A DNA stretch of 64,000 bases from Beroe forskalii. Its lineage: Eukaryota > Ctenophora > Nuda > Beroida > Beroidae. Under the pieces are notes generated by a model. The model did no database searches. It was given only the letters and a program-made list of their open reading frames with translations, and had not been told where the DNA came from. Numbering within the stretch: the first letter of the stretch is position 1; each line of letters opens with the position of its first letter. The stretch spans positions 9,105 through 73,104 of the forward strand of contig WFMF01000336.1 in assembly GCA_011033025.1 (NCBI GenBank), in the 5' to 3' direction. The position numbers and the translations under genes are program-made. Below are positions 11,436 to 24,700 of the stretch, piece after piece.

Positions 11436-12620
11436 ATTGATCTGTTTTGCGCGGCGCGTGAGTGCTCAGTTCTATAACCAATTCACGTATACCCCTTGCC
11501 CTATAACCAGGGCCCTGGTTTTGCGCCTAGCCTTGCCCTAAACATCGCCCTGGTTTTGCGCCTGCACTCTTCCTTGGGAGTGCCACCCATTATTTATATT
11601 ACATTTGTACCCTTTGCATTTCCCCTAACCAGGGGCGTCGCGCCGTGCGCGTAACCAGGGTCCTGGGTTGCTCTAACCAGATCCCTAGTTTTACGCGCGC
11701 GCCGCGCCTTGCGACACCCCTGGTTAGGGGAAGGTCCTGGGCAAGGGATATACTCGTCGGATGTTACCCTACCCTCGCGCGCGCGGCGCAACGTTCCACA
11801 TTTGGACGTCACTTTGCAAGTCAGAAGAAAGGGACGGACATCGCCCGTCGAGGGATATACGTGTTTAGCAATTCCTAAGCCCGCATAGGTGTGCGTACGC
11901 GCGCCGCGCTACCCTACGGGACACGCGAGGAAGCGCGCCGCGCAACGCAGACAGGGATATACGTGTTTAGCAAGCTTAGCATTACGCGTAATGCGCCGCG
12001 CATAAAGTATCCAAGCGCGGCGTAATTTGTCAGGCGTTGCCTGATCCCCTCGCGCGCGCGAAGTAATGGGTCTGACGACGTCAGACAAGGCGTAATTACG
12101 CCGCGCTTGGATATACTTTATGCGGCGCGTACCGTTACATGTGCATATACAGCCAGCCATTGTAAAGCAGATTATAATTCGCCTTTGTAAAGCATTTGCT
12201 AAACACGTATATCCCTGTCTGCGTTGCGCGGCGCGCTTCCTCAGGGTAGCGCGGCGCGCGTACGCACACCTATGCGGGCTTAGGAAGTAAAGCATGAGAT
12301 AAAATTGAACATAACAATGTTACTGCACTGTAACAGTACGCTCCGCATGAAGTACCCAAGCGCGGCGTAATACGCCGCGCCTCAAAGTGAAAAGGTCGGC
12401 TAAAATGAAAATACACTTGACTGAAAATACAACAGACTTGAGTGTCTTCTTTCCAGCTCGTAGGATGTTACCCTACCCTCGCGCGCGCGGCGCAACGTTC
12501 CACATTTGGACGTCACTTTGCGCCTTCCGACAATTGCTCTAACCAACAAGTCAGAAGAAAGGGACGGACATCGCCCGTCGACTTTCCAGCACAAAAATAA
12601 AAAGAATTAATCATTTGTGC
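11436..12620. repeat. CG-rich repeat cluster with direct repeats
   Basis: Distinctly CG-rich island in AT-rich DNA. A ~59-bp block (11759-11817) holding ggatgttaccctaccctcg recurs at 12464-12522, and aagtcagaagaaagggacgg at 11818 recurs at 12548. In the second copy 25-30 bp separate the two blocks; in the first they are fused. The foldback element 11872-12286 sits between them. The ORFs here are by-products of the repeats. Confidence 0.75.
11872..12286. mobile_element. long CG-rich foldback element
   Basis: The arm 11872-11978 (ttcctaagcccgcataggtg through cagggatatacgtgtttagc) returns inverted at about 12188-12286. A second inverted pair lies inside (about 11984-12027 against 12091-12135), sharing gcggcgtaatt and cgccgcgc. 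The whole could fold into one long stem. Target duplications are not clear. The gcggcgta motif also occurs in small foldbacks at 40558-40680 and in the polyubiquitin introns. Confidence 0.65.
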
Positions 12621-14780
12621 CGGCTGAGATCGGTCGAACTTATCATAAAATTATATGCTGGACCACCCTCAGTCGGCCTGAATGATCAATTCTTTTTAAT
12701 TTTATTTTGGCCATGGGATTGGGAGATCTGCATTTTCCAGCCAAGTGTATTTTCATTGCCGCCAACACATCAATGCATCAATCATGGGTTATCCCATATC
12801 CACACAGCACAGAAATGCATATAAAATTAAATATGCACATACAAATTTATACGCAGCCTAGTGAGTAAATAAGGTGGGGACGCCAGGCCACGGTATGTGT
12901 GCTCATCAGTCAAAAGCAATTTGTCAAAGGGTTGTGACTTGTAATGTGTGAGGCTTAAGCGGCAAGCATAGACATTTTCTTATTCTACCTTCAGGAAGAC
13001 TGTTCGCTATCTATTAAGAGTGCAGGGACAACTGCAAGTACAAACCTAGCTGAAGGGTTGTCGATGAAGGGTTATATAAGTAATATAATAACAAGTAAAA
13101 AGTGCAAACCGAGATATTATGCACGAGTGGCCGAAGACCCGAATGTGTAATATCGCATTAGAAACCGAGGCCGAGGTTTTATTTAGAGGTTTGCACTTTT
13201 TACGTGTTATTAAACCGAATCATGCACCGACCTAACTCGCTAAAATGGGGAAATTTTCCAACACAAGGAAATGTTTTAAATCATAATATGAAGGGAGAAC
13301 TGGCTCTATCGTGCAAAATAAATTATTCTGCACTGTTCTACAGCACCATAACCGTAAATTATCATGAACCAAAGTGCGTAATGAATCAAGATTTTGGCAC
13401 TTCAGTGTGTATTGATAATTTATTACGAACGGTACACTGGTGGCAATACGGATTTTGAAACACTTCAAAAACATGCTCGATAGGTGCATTATCATGGTTT
13501 TGGGTTCTTACTCTTCTTATTTTACCACCCTAACTCATCAAACGGGTAGTCAAAAGGGTTCTGAATCTCAAGCTTAGATTCTTTCACTTCACTTTCAGGA
13601 AAAACTGCTTTACATCTATCTTGAGTACTGGAACAATAAATCCAATTTACAATTGAAGTGTATAAAAATCATTATTTTTGGGTTCAATCAACCCTTAAAA
13701 CAACCCTCTTTACTCCACTTTTTTACTGAAGAGCACACATAGCAGTAAGCCTTGATTAGGACACATTAAAGAAAAGAGACAATCTAAAAATGAAACAGAT
13801 GAATTGATTTTGTTCGAATTGTTTTGTGACATGGAACGTAACATACTCACACATTAATATTGGCACTACCGAGAGCATTATCATTATGAACAGTAGTAAC
13901 AATAAGTTTCAATATCAAATCCCAGAAATTATAGTTATATATAAGAACTTAATATCAAATCCCATTCAATCTTATCATATCCTTAAAACTAAAAGCTTAA
14001 TATTCAGAGGTCCATTCAGATGAAATTGCATACAGAGCAGGAGCATGAAAACAGAAAAAAAGCTGTAACTTAAATTTAATTTCCTTTGCAATAATCTTGA
14101 AAACAAAGTCTTTATATTCCACAATTAAACTTTAAGTTGAATCCCCAACAACCAAATAACCGTGAAAGTCTTTCTGTTATGGATGCAGTAAAAGATGTTA
14201 GCTGCTGCTCTGTCAAGAACCTACATTTTGCACGTTTATACCACTTTTATTGCAGATCCGATGTCAAAGAAAACTCAAGCCATAAAAATTAAATACTCAT
14301 ATAAATAATATGCATTGTTACCCCTTCAATAATTTACGCTAAAACATATCAAGGCGAGAAGACAACTGAAGTATTACGGATTCAGCCACTGTCTTTTTTT
14401 TACAAAACATGGTAAATATTCATAACTCAAGTTACGAAGTCAGAGCATACCCCAATTATAATTACTTATATATAAACACTTAAGCTAAACATTTATAATT
14501 ACAAAACAATATCTAGGCAATTTATTATTTACAAGGTTGAATATTACACTCATTTGCAGTTATAGGCACTACTGAAACATAAAACGTATATATTATATAC
14601 TATTCAGAGGTAGAAAACTAAAATTACTTCTTTGGTATGTATTATTGTCTCAATAAAATATAAGTCGGTACTGGTTTCTAAAACCCTTCCTATTCAATAT
14701 GGATAAAGACGGGAATTTGGCCCTTCAGTCGATTGGTTCAGCAACATGTACAAATTCTCACAAGCAGGCGGCGGTCTACA
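12621..14780. other. intergenic region between TAT and ZFAND4
   Basis: AT-rich. No exon recognised; scattered ORFs (such as 13204-13458 and 13826-14023) overlap on both strands or are of low complexity. The part next to 14780 is likely ZFAND4 3' UTR: on the minus strand the stop codon is followed by AT-rich sequence with several AATAAA-like sites. Confidence 0.5.
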
Positions 14781-15708
14781 TCAAATTTTTGGTAGCTTCG
14801 GCGCCGTAACAACAGGATTGTTTTGTTCAAGTATTTTCCGTCCGGCAGATTTGTAGTCATATGGGCATTTGTGAATTTCTGCGTATCGGTGAATAGCACA
14901 GAAGGTCCCCTCACAATGGCAAGTGTAGGTAGTTGCTAAACCGGTTTTCTTCCGGCAGAAACTACATCGTGTGACGTTTTTCTTCTTCCCCGACAGCACT
15001 TTGGTTTTGATGGCTACCGGAGGAAGCCTTGTCGAAGGAAGCGGAGAGGAGGGAGGGGACGCCGAGCCTTGACGGGAGAGAACCTGCAATGTTCGCAGGT
15101 TCTTCCTGTCCGATGAGTTGAGTCGGTGGACCACAGGCTTCCTCTCTCCGACCTTAGGGTCTCTAGCAGTCACATTATTGGTCCGAGTGTTTATGTCGTA
15201 GGTCACGTGTTTTGTTATCTTGCTTTCTGCAGGCGGTATCTTCGCTTGGGATATCCGCGATGAAATCCTCGCACTCACCTCCCGGGAAGCGCTCAGGATC
15301 TCGTCCGAAGTTACGTATTTCTTGTCGGAGTCACTGGGATTACTCTTCTCCGCCTCCTTCTTGTCCTGCACGTATCTCTTGTAGTGACTGATCTTCTCCG
15401 GATCTGCCATCCCCGAGCCAGCTTTAGTCGGGGGCAGGCTGCTCGACAACTTCTCCCCGGACTTCAGTTCGGCGAGGGGTTTAGCAGACGATACGCGGGA
15501 CTTGGTGCCTGCAGACGACTGAGAAGTGGCGTTCTCCAGGGCAGTGGCGGCAGTTTGTCTGGTGGTGGAAGAGAGACTCTCGTTACTCTTTAGTTCGTTG
15601 GAGTTGGTACGTGTTATCTTGGGTAGCTGCCGGGACCTGCCGGACAGAGGGGGCAGGATCTCCTCAACGCTGGGTTTAGCTGCCAGGTCCTCTATTTTAC
15701 TGTACATC
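14781..15708 (-). CDS. ZFAND4: ZFAND4 last exon, AN1 zinc finger
   Basis: Acceptor ccctccccag precedes 15708. The long exon encodes a Ser/Lys-rich disordered region, then the AN1 finger with ligands in order C-x2-C (RCSFC), C-x-C (CHC), C (GTFC), H (AIH), H and C (AEIHKC). Family hallmarks CRKKTGLA, DYKSAGRKIL and the terminal APKLPKI are present. It does not start at its internal Met: the preceding exon ends CGC AG and supplies ...VRR. Confidence 0.93.
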
Positions 15709-18700
15709 CTGGGGAGGGAGAAGTGACTCTCTGTTCGAACTTACAACTTCAGAATACTCCTATTGAATGAGTTCAAGAAAAAAAACCGTAAAATTTAATT
15801 TCAAGTGTTTAATTGAGTGCCTAGGAAGGCAATTCAAGCAGTACAGATAACAAACTCAGTTGACTGACCTGCGCCTGACCATGCCACTACTGACTGAAGC
15901 CAGGGGTCGCGGGGTGTTGAGGTCTGAAGGTGGCCGGGGTGTTCGGTGGGGCGGCAGGGGTCCCATCGGAGGTCGGGGCGGCGGACTCGGCTTCATGTCG
16001 TGCCGACTCTTAGTGGTTACCTTGTGAAACTTGTGGGTTAGTTGTTAGAAAAGCGTGCTATAGGTTCAACATACATTGAACGGGGAACGGACTTAACACC
16101 TCACGAGCTTTCAACTCAGGACAAAGGTAAGAGTCTTGGTCAGAGTTGGGTAAGGTTAGGGTCAGGACTGGGAGATGATGTGCCGTGAGGTGAAAAGTCG
16201 GGCTCCCCTCGAAGGTAGAGTTTCAATCCTCCAGGATAACAAATGATTTAAGTTAGAATTGACAGCTGAAAGTATTCAATACTCAGTCAAATTGGGTATC
16301 CTTTTACAGGCTACAGCTTTACCAGTTTATCTATCGGGCAATCTTTCCATCGTGTATCAAACGTCAACAATCGTGCGAATGGAAAACACGCGGCTCGCGC
16401 GCGCAGAAAAATAAACGAAACGAGACACAATTTTGGGTTAGTACGCACCAAAACTACCGCGTCCGGCGCTAAGCACCACTTTTCATCTTATTTTGTGACC
16501 GTCCCACAAATAAACGCGGTCCACGCACGGCTTGTTTGCGTGATTAGCATTGCTGCTATACAAGGAAAGGGTAAAATGCTTGTCAGGTACAATGTAGGCT
16601 GGAAGTCCATGTCTGTTAAGATTGCTGACCATTCAAAATCTAAAATCGTTCAAAGCTACTAATTATTTTATATAAGTTGCAAGACGTTAGTTGAATAATC
16701 ACCTTTTTGCTAGCATTGAGCACCCTCATTTTAGCTTTCAAATTCCGAACTTTGTCTCGCATAGCAGCGTTTTCAGAGGACCTTTCTTCCATCGAACTAT
16801 CTTCGTCCTCATCGTACAAGTTGTACATAGAATTACCGCTGGGGAATTAGTACAAGTTGTACAGGAATCACTGAGAATTGTGCAGTGGTAATAAATATAG
16901 AATTTGTACAAGGAAATAATACACGGATTATGAGACCTTTACCAATAAAATCGACGCATTGGGCTTCCCCTGAAGCCCCACGCAAAGTCCTCAGTTTTCA
17001 TCAATTCTAAATTCCTGGGAGTATTCACGTTCAATCTCGCTACATTATTACCTGCTCTTAACAATATTTATTGTTTCAGATCAGAACTCACCTCAAAGAC
17101 TCGGATAACGGGGTCAAAGTACCATCCCCTCGGTCAATTACTCGGAAGAAGTTCAGTTGGTCACCGTCTCTGAAAATGGAGGAATTGTCAAATGTTACGA
17201 AATAAGGAGTTACTAAACATACTAGAGTAACTTGGGGTCACTTACAATCATAGCTTTTGGTAATGTTTTCCTTTATCGCTTCGAACAAACTGATGTAGGT
17301 TTGGTAATGAAAATCGCTGAGAATTGAGCAATGTCTATCGAATTTCGCTACCAATGAGTTAGAAATATGCTATTTTTAGAAATATCTGTGAAGAAATGGA
17401 AGTTTAAATTGATATTCTATTTGGAAATAGATCTAATTAGGACATCAAAATGAAAATGATCTTTGTAGTGCTTCTGAGAAATTGTGTGCCTTTGAAGTAT
17501 TGATAACCATTCTCCGTTTAAGAAAATATTCGTATGTGTTCAGTTTCCATGACGATGATAAGTTATAAGATTTGGTTTATTATTTTAAACTGCTGATACG
17601 ATTTGTAAATTGGAATTGATGTTTAGGTGCCATGATGAGAACTGTATCGGGTTATAATAGAATATAAGCCCGATTTCGACATCATTTGAAAAGATACTCA
17701 TCTTTCATTCTTTGAGACAGAGAGGAATTTCGTACACAGACAGTAAGACAGACAGCCAGACAACATCACACCCAATAGACAGGAGGAATTTATTTCAATA
17801 TTACACCTTGAAATGGTGAATTCATGAAGATGAATTTAAATAAAGATGAGATCTACCAATACCATGACTTCCAGATGCTTTTAATGAGCGTAGTGAAACT
17901 GAGAATGCAGCATTACTTCAAAATTTAAAGCATTTATTGAACAGCACCAAGACTGCGATGGTTTCTATGATTTATGATTTAATAGCCATTTATGGAGTAG
18001 TCAGTAGAGATTTTCATACTTAAATTAATTTGAAATCTTTCTGGATCTTCAATTTAGTGCACTGCTTACGTAGGTATAGTTAAAATCAAACAGAATAAAA
18101 TCAACGTAGTTAAATACCACGTTTCTGATTGACGTTTCAAGTAACACATCTCATGAGACCATTTTGCTCACGTATTTTCAAAATTCAACAATAACCTCGA
18201 CCACGTAGAAATACATGACTTATGGTGAGCTTTAGATGAATTTAAAGACGAGTTCGTATTCCCCAACCACAACTGTAAGTTGAGCTTTAAATTTAAGGAT
18301 GAGCTCGTCTTTTAAGGTTATCTTGAGTAATAAAGACATTATTTCGGGTGTTATTTTTCGGAACAAGGACTTCTGATTGCTGTGGAGACACACTAGTTCG
18401 TCTCACATGTAAATAGTAATCCTTAGTCGGGACACAAATTAAATGAGCTTAAATTATCTATAAAATTAGAACATACAACCCCTACTACATTCGTCCTGTG
18501 ACCCCTCACTATGTATAGTGCCCAATGGCAATGTATAGTGCCCAGTGAAGATGTATAACGAGTACGGATGTATTTGTAATTTTATACGATAACATTATAT
18601 ATAAAAACGGTGTGAATATAGAGGCAAGCAAATTATTTGGGATTTTGAAACTCAATGAAATCGCGATGAAAGCCGATTTGAAGTGAATTCCTGTCTGGAT

Positions 18701-21700
18701 ATGGCTCAGTTTTAGAAAAGGAATGAAACAAGTCTTCCAGTTATTGAGAATTGACAGAGGGCGATGGGACGACCGCTTACGTTGTGAATTAGGCTCCATC
18801 AAGCTGTTGTCACTGGTAACTAACCGGAAGAGTAAGACAGTGACTTGAGTGTTGTCACTGGTAACTAACCGGAAGAGTAAGACAGTGACTTGAGTGTTGT
18901 CACTGGTAACTAACCGGAAGAGTAAGACAGTGACTTGAGTGTTGTCACTGGTAACTAACCGGAAGAGTAAGACAGTGACTTGAGTGTTGTCACTGGTAAC
19001 TAACCGGAAGAGTAAGACAGTGACTTGAGTGTTGTCACTGGTAACTAACCGGAAGAGTAAGACAGTGACTTGAGTGTTGTCACTGGTAACTAACCGGAAG
19101 AGTAAGACAGTGACTTGAGTGTTGTCACTGGTAACTAACCGGAAGAGTAAGACAGTGACTTGAGTGTTGTCACTGGTAACTAACCGGAAGAGTAAGACAG
19201 TGACTTGAGTGTTGTCACTGGTAACTAACCGGAAGAGTAAGACAGTGACTTGAGTGTTGTCACTGGTAACCGGAAGAGAGTAAGACAGTGACTTGAGTGT
19301 TGTCACTGGTAACTAACCGGAAGAGTAAGACAGTGACTTGAGTGTTGTCACTGGTAACTAACCGGAAGAGTAAGACAGTGACTTGAGTGTTGTCACTGGT
19401 AACTAACCGGAAGAGTAAGACAGTGACTTGAGTGTTGTCACTGGTAACTAACCGGAAGAGTAAGACAGTGACTTGAGTGTTGTCACTGGTAACTAACCGG
19501 AAGAGTAAGACAGTGACTTGAGTGTTGTCACTGGTAACTAACCGGAAGAGTAAGACAGTGACTTGAGTGTTGTCACTGGTAACTAACCGGAAGAGTAAGA
19601 CAGTGACTTGAGTGTTGTCACTGGTAACTAACCGGAAGAGTAAGACAGTGACTTGAGTGTTGTCACTGGTAACTAACCGGAAGAGTAAGACAGTGAAGAC
19701 AGTGTTGTCACTGGTAACTAACCGGAAGAGTAAGACAGTGACTTGAGTGTTGTCACTGGTAACTAACCGGAAGAGTAAGACAGTGACTTGAGTGTTGTCA
19801 CTGGTAACTAACCGGAAGAGTAAGACAGTGACTTGAGTGTTGTCACTGGTAACTAAGGAAACAGACATAAAAAATTTGGTGTATAATAGAGACATCAGCC
19901 TGCGCCCAGAAGGCATTATGTAGAAAGAGAGAAAATGTAAGTTTCAGGAACAATGGGTACAATATATTGTTAACATATATCGTATAAACGAGGCAGCTGG
20001 AAACCTATAAGAGATTGGATGAAGACAAGTCTCACATAGGTTACACATCAGCCATATTTGATTGAATATTGAAACAGATAAATATCTTCGTCAGTAAGCA
20101 TATTTTACATTGGTTATGTGTAATGATGTTGTACGCTAATTGGTTATCACTAGGGCTCACATAGAGCCTTCACTACCCAGTATACAACCTGGTAAACAGA
20201 CAACAACACAGAAATCCAAACTTAAAGACAGGCAAGCCTCAGAATCTGGTGATCAGTTTAACTATTTTAGTCAAAGGTTACAGGTTCATTTATACTTTCA
20301 CCATTTTTGTTCATAACTCCAACATCTTATACTCTACAACTTCAAATTTACCACACAACTATTTCATATTTTTTAGATACTATTTGTATAAGGACCCAAG
20401 TATGGGAAGTTGGTGATGAAAGAACAATTTTACAATACACAAAGCAAGATAGTGACACGTTAAATTCCAATTAGAAGACGTGTTATAAACGAGATATAAT
20501 TAGAAAAACGCCATAACTTCCATGTACATAACTTGATGTTGTTGTTGTTGTTGTTCTTTATAACACGAAGTAATAAACACATATATTTACCTATTCCATG
20601 ACACGTTGTTAGTAAAGTGAATTAGCCGTTGAAAGACTCTAGGGTTCATCTGGTGAGAGTTCCTATCGGCTGTGTAGACATGAGCAACACGGTTCACGGT
20701 TCACACCCCATTATCGTTATCACACCTCGTATAGTGCGCGTGCAGGACCAACATGCTCTTTGATGACGTCATGCTTGGGAGGGGGGTTCAAAGTGGCACC
20801 AGTCATGCTCCAACGTTCAAAAGGCTATTTTCGTCAGGATAGGGAGGAATTTTATGTTGGAGACGTCGGAGGGATAGGAAACCTAGGAAAGGAAAAGAGA
20901 GGAAACTGAACTGAGTGATTTTTTTCCAGTGTGGTATCAATGGTTGTTCGCCCTTCCTGTTCAGACTATAAATTTTGCTTAAATTTGTACTGGAATTTTA
21001 TTCCGGGACAAGGTTTATTTTTCAATTAACAAACGGCTGAATTTAATAGGAGACAAACCGGTCGAGGAATTTTGCAGGAATTCAATGAACTTCAATCGTT
21101 ATCACGATTAAGTGTATTTAGCACTGGCCTTCCTTCCAATTAAACTTTAAATCTGGTGTAGTTATTTTCAGAATTTATGAAATTATAAACGAATTTTATC
21201 TTGGACTTATTAAATTCCTCACCAAATCCATCTGGAATAAACCGAGAAACGAGACTTGGTTTTCAGAGTCTAGACTTCTGCTGACCATGCTGAAAAGAAT
21301 GCCAAACTTTTTCAATTCTAAAATGATGCCCTGATTTCCAAGTTTCTAAGATCACAGATACTCTCTCAATTGCTGTCTTAATCACAGAACTCAGAAACTG
21401 TCGTAATTTTGCAGTTTCTATATGTTCTGTAATCACATATGCTGTGCTTCAAATATCAGAACTCTTGCCGCCAGTATGTCTGGTGAAGCACTGAGCAGCG
21501 CCGCAGAATGAGTTAGTCTAGTGAATGTCGCACTTTCCATATAACATTTGAAGCTGATTGCAGTATTTCATAATTCATATTAAAAACAATATCTCCGGAT
21601 CACTGAAAGGGAGAAGATTGTCGTAGACAATAGTTTATAAATGATCATCATCGTACTACACCACTCTCTTCAGAAAACTTCGGACAATACAGTCACATCA

Positions 21701-24700
21701 TCTCCTTTTTAACTCTCTGAAAACTTCCATAGTTCAGACAATACAGTCACATCATCCCACCATTCATCTTCTTATTAACTCTCTGAAAAGTTCAGACAAA
21801 ACCACTCACATACGCATGTTATTATCATCACTGATTGAAATCTCCGGGTACTTGGAGAGTATACATGACAAGCAAGTCACTCTATACACGCTATACATCA
21901 CACACACACACACCAAGCTCAGAGTGCCACGTGACTCAACTCAATCACACACAAGGAATACTGCATTTGAGAAGTAGTGTGTGTGTGTGGAGGGGTGTTA
22001 TTAAAACACATGGGTTTGGGTTGAACGCACGCAGCGTTAGAAAGTTAGGAAGATAGAGAAGGAATAGATTATAGAAGTGGCTGACTGAGAGTGACGTCAT
22101 TATCAGGAAGCAACGTGTCTAACTCATGACGCCGAACCGCCCGTTTTCCGGGAGCAGTGAGACTTAAAATGTGCTATTCAAATGTCTCAACACACGTGGT
22201 TTGTGGTATCTTCGTTGGCGTGCACTGCACTGTTTACTTTTTAATTATTACTCCTCTCAATTACTATTCTGCGTGTCATGTGACCATGACAGGAAGGAGT
22301 CTGGAATGTTATGATAAGGTCTTGTGAGACACGATATACTTTAACACGATCATGTGTTTCCTGAATCAGCAGATAGCAAGTTCTATAGAGAAATCATCAT
22401 GAGACAACGGTTTATAAGCCAAGATTTTTCAGGAAACTTAAAGTTTTTTCAATAAAAAGAGAGTTTAATCATCAAACTTTTACTTCTGTGTCATGAGACT
22501 GTTAGATAAACGAATGTTATTTTTTACACCAGTAATTACTCGCATGATCAGATGACGCGGACTGATTTAAATAAAACATAATATATTCCATCTCTCAGAG
22601 ACAAACTGATTAATGAGTCATGGGATGGGGACGTATTGTTTATAAACACAATGATTCATTGTGAGCTGAGATTTATAAACATAGTTACGCGTATCATATT
22701 AACATGGCGGATTCCAGGAAACAAATCAATTGAAACATCATCTGCTGATCGTGTAGATGAATTCGAACATAGCGGAATTTGTTGAACAAAGAACCGAAAA
22801 CAAAGCATGACGTGATGGTTGTTTTACATCATGTGAGCTAGGGCCCTTGTTATTCTAATCTAGTTGGGAGGCGTCTAAGTTGTGCTATTACAGCTTGGAA
22901 ATGAGTTATGAACATGATTATACTGCGGAGGTTTTCAAAGGTCTTCCCCAGAGAATCCAGATGAAATTATGTTTGAGGCAAACGTACGCCTCAGAATAGT
23001 TGATGTTCATTGCCGCCCACGTGACCTTCAGATCTACAAAATATCAAATATACATTTCAACTGTTATCACCGCAAACACACATGTGGTTGTATATTATAT
23101 AGCATGCCTGCATTACAGTGCCGGGAATCCTCCTGAGCATATCACTTCCTTCTACATTCAACTGTTATCACACACGATACATATCTCCGATACATTCCTG
23201 GCATTACAGTCTTCCTCCTGGGTGTACTGCCGCATTTTAACAAATTGGCAAACTCAGAACTGATATATTACGCTTTGATATGAGTCAGCAGCAGTCATGG
23301 CAAAATGCGACAGGAATTCAGTGAAACAGAATAAAACATATATGTGGCATATTTCAGTACATCCCTGGGCATTACTACCGTTCATTCAATATTTGGATGT
23401 GGTAGCCTTATTGGCTACCATGTTTAATAAGAAGGTGGACACGTTGCACATTTTACACGCCATCCCTTGACAATGTCTGAATTCCCCTCTCTACACGTAC
23501 TCACGTATTCTCTACTGATTTCTAAGAATGATTTCGAATGCGTGCAATCATTGCCCTAGTCTCTTATAAGCTGCCAGTGTTCCACTTATCATTTGTAGCT
23601 TTTACTTTTGTGAATTACTCACTCGTGCGCATGATAGTGAGCAGGTTGTGACGTTTTGTAATTTGTTGAGGATGGCTTTTGTCACTTGTGCTTAAACATG
23701 GTGATCATAGTAAATCAGGAAGTTTGATAACAAGCTTTTGGTTAACTGCTTACGCAATGATGACATAAACTGAGATGAGCTTAGCACATCACGCCAGTAA
23801 GACAGTAATTGATTGCGAAATGAAAGAGTGTGACGTTATTACTTTATATTACACCTGAGAGTGAGCAGGGTGGGGACAGTGAGAGAGACATGACCTCTAA
23901 AACCCAATCTCATTAGAGCATGCATAAAACTTGTCGTACATGAAACACCGCATATAATATCATTCAAGAAATCAAATGTGAATGAGATTTGTACTTGTAG
24001 CAACCCGTATATAATATATGAGATTAAAATTTAAACGGTATTTACCATGGCATCACTTTGTCATATGGAATAATTTGATCGCTAAAAGGGTGCCAACGAA
24101 ATAAAAGTAATCTATTTAGTGAACCAGTGAAATATAAGTAAGTGGCGTAAGTAAGTGGCATACGAAGAGTGGCATCTTATAACCATTCTCTAATTAAAAA
24201 GCACATCAGTAGGTTACAGTGGAAGGTTCTAGAAGCTCCAAGTAACTCCCGGGGTTGATAGAAGTCAATGAAATCATAGAAGTGGTTTTCATGCTAGTAG
24301 TTAGAACCACCTGAACAGCTAAAACGTTAAATGATTACATTACAGTGCGAGAGTAGTTAAGTAGAAATAACGTTAAAGAGTCTTTGAAATTTCATACACT
24401 TATTTAATTTACTACCCAATAGTTTTTTGTACGAACATATAACATTTGAATGAAACGTTAGCGCAGTATTTTATAATTCAAAATGGATCACACATAATTT
24501 AATATCCACATACTGACAGTAAGGAAATAGGAATGTCCACGGAGAAGTTAAAAGCTCATCAAGGACCTACTAGGTACTACACCGGTTAGAGCATGTATTT
24601 CTACCTACAAACCAGAGAATTGCTGCTCCTTTGTAGGAGTTCAGGACACCCACAGAGCTATAGTGGGGTCCTTCCTTCCTTAGTCTAAAGATCTCTTCTA

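Noticed and set aside
18806..19853. Possible CRISPR array because of regular spacing
   Set aside because: The whole 45-bp unit is repeated with no unique spacers, and the genome is eukaryotic.
18509..19916. Minus-strand ORFs repeating VTSDNTQVTVLLFRL
   Set aside because: By-product of a 45-bp repeat; no start context, no domain, and it lies within an intron.
20760..20775. CRE-like tgacgtca palindrome
   Set aside because: A single 8-bp match deep inside an intron; not enough to call a regulatory site.
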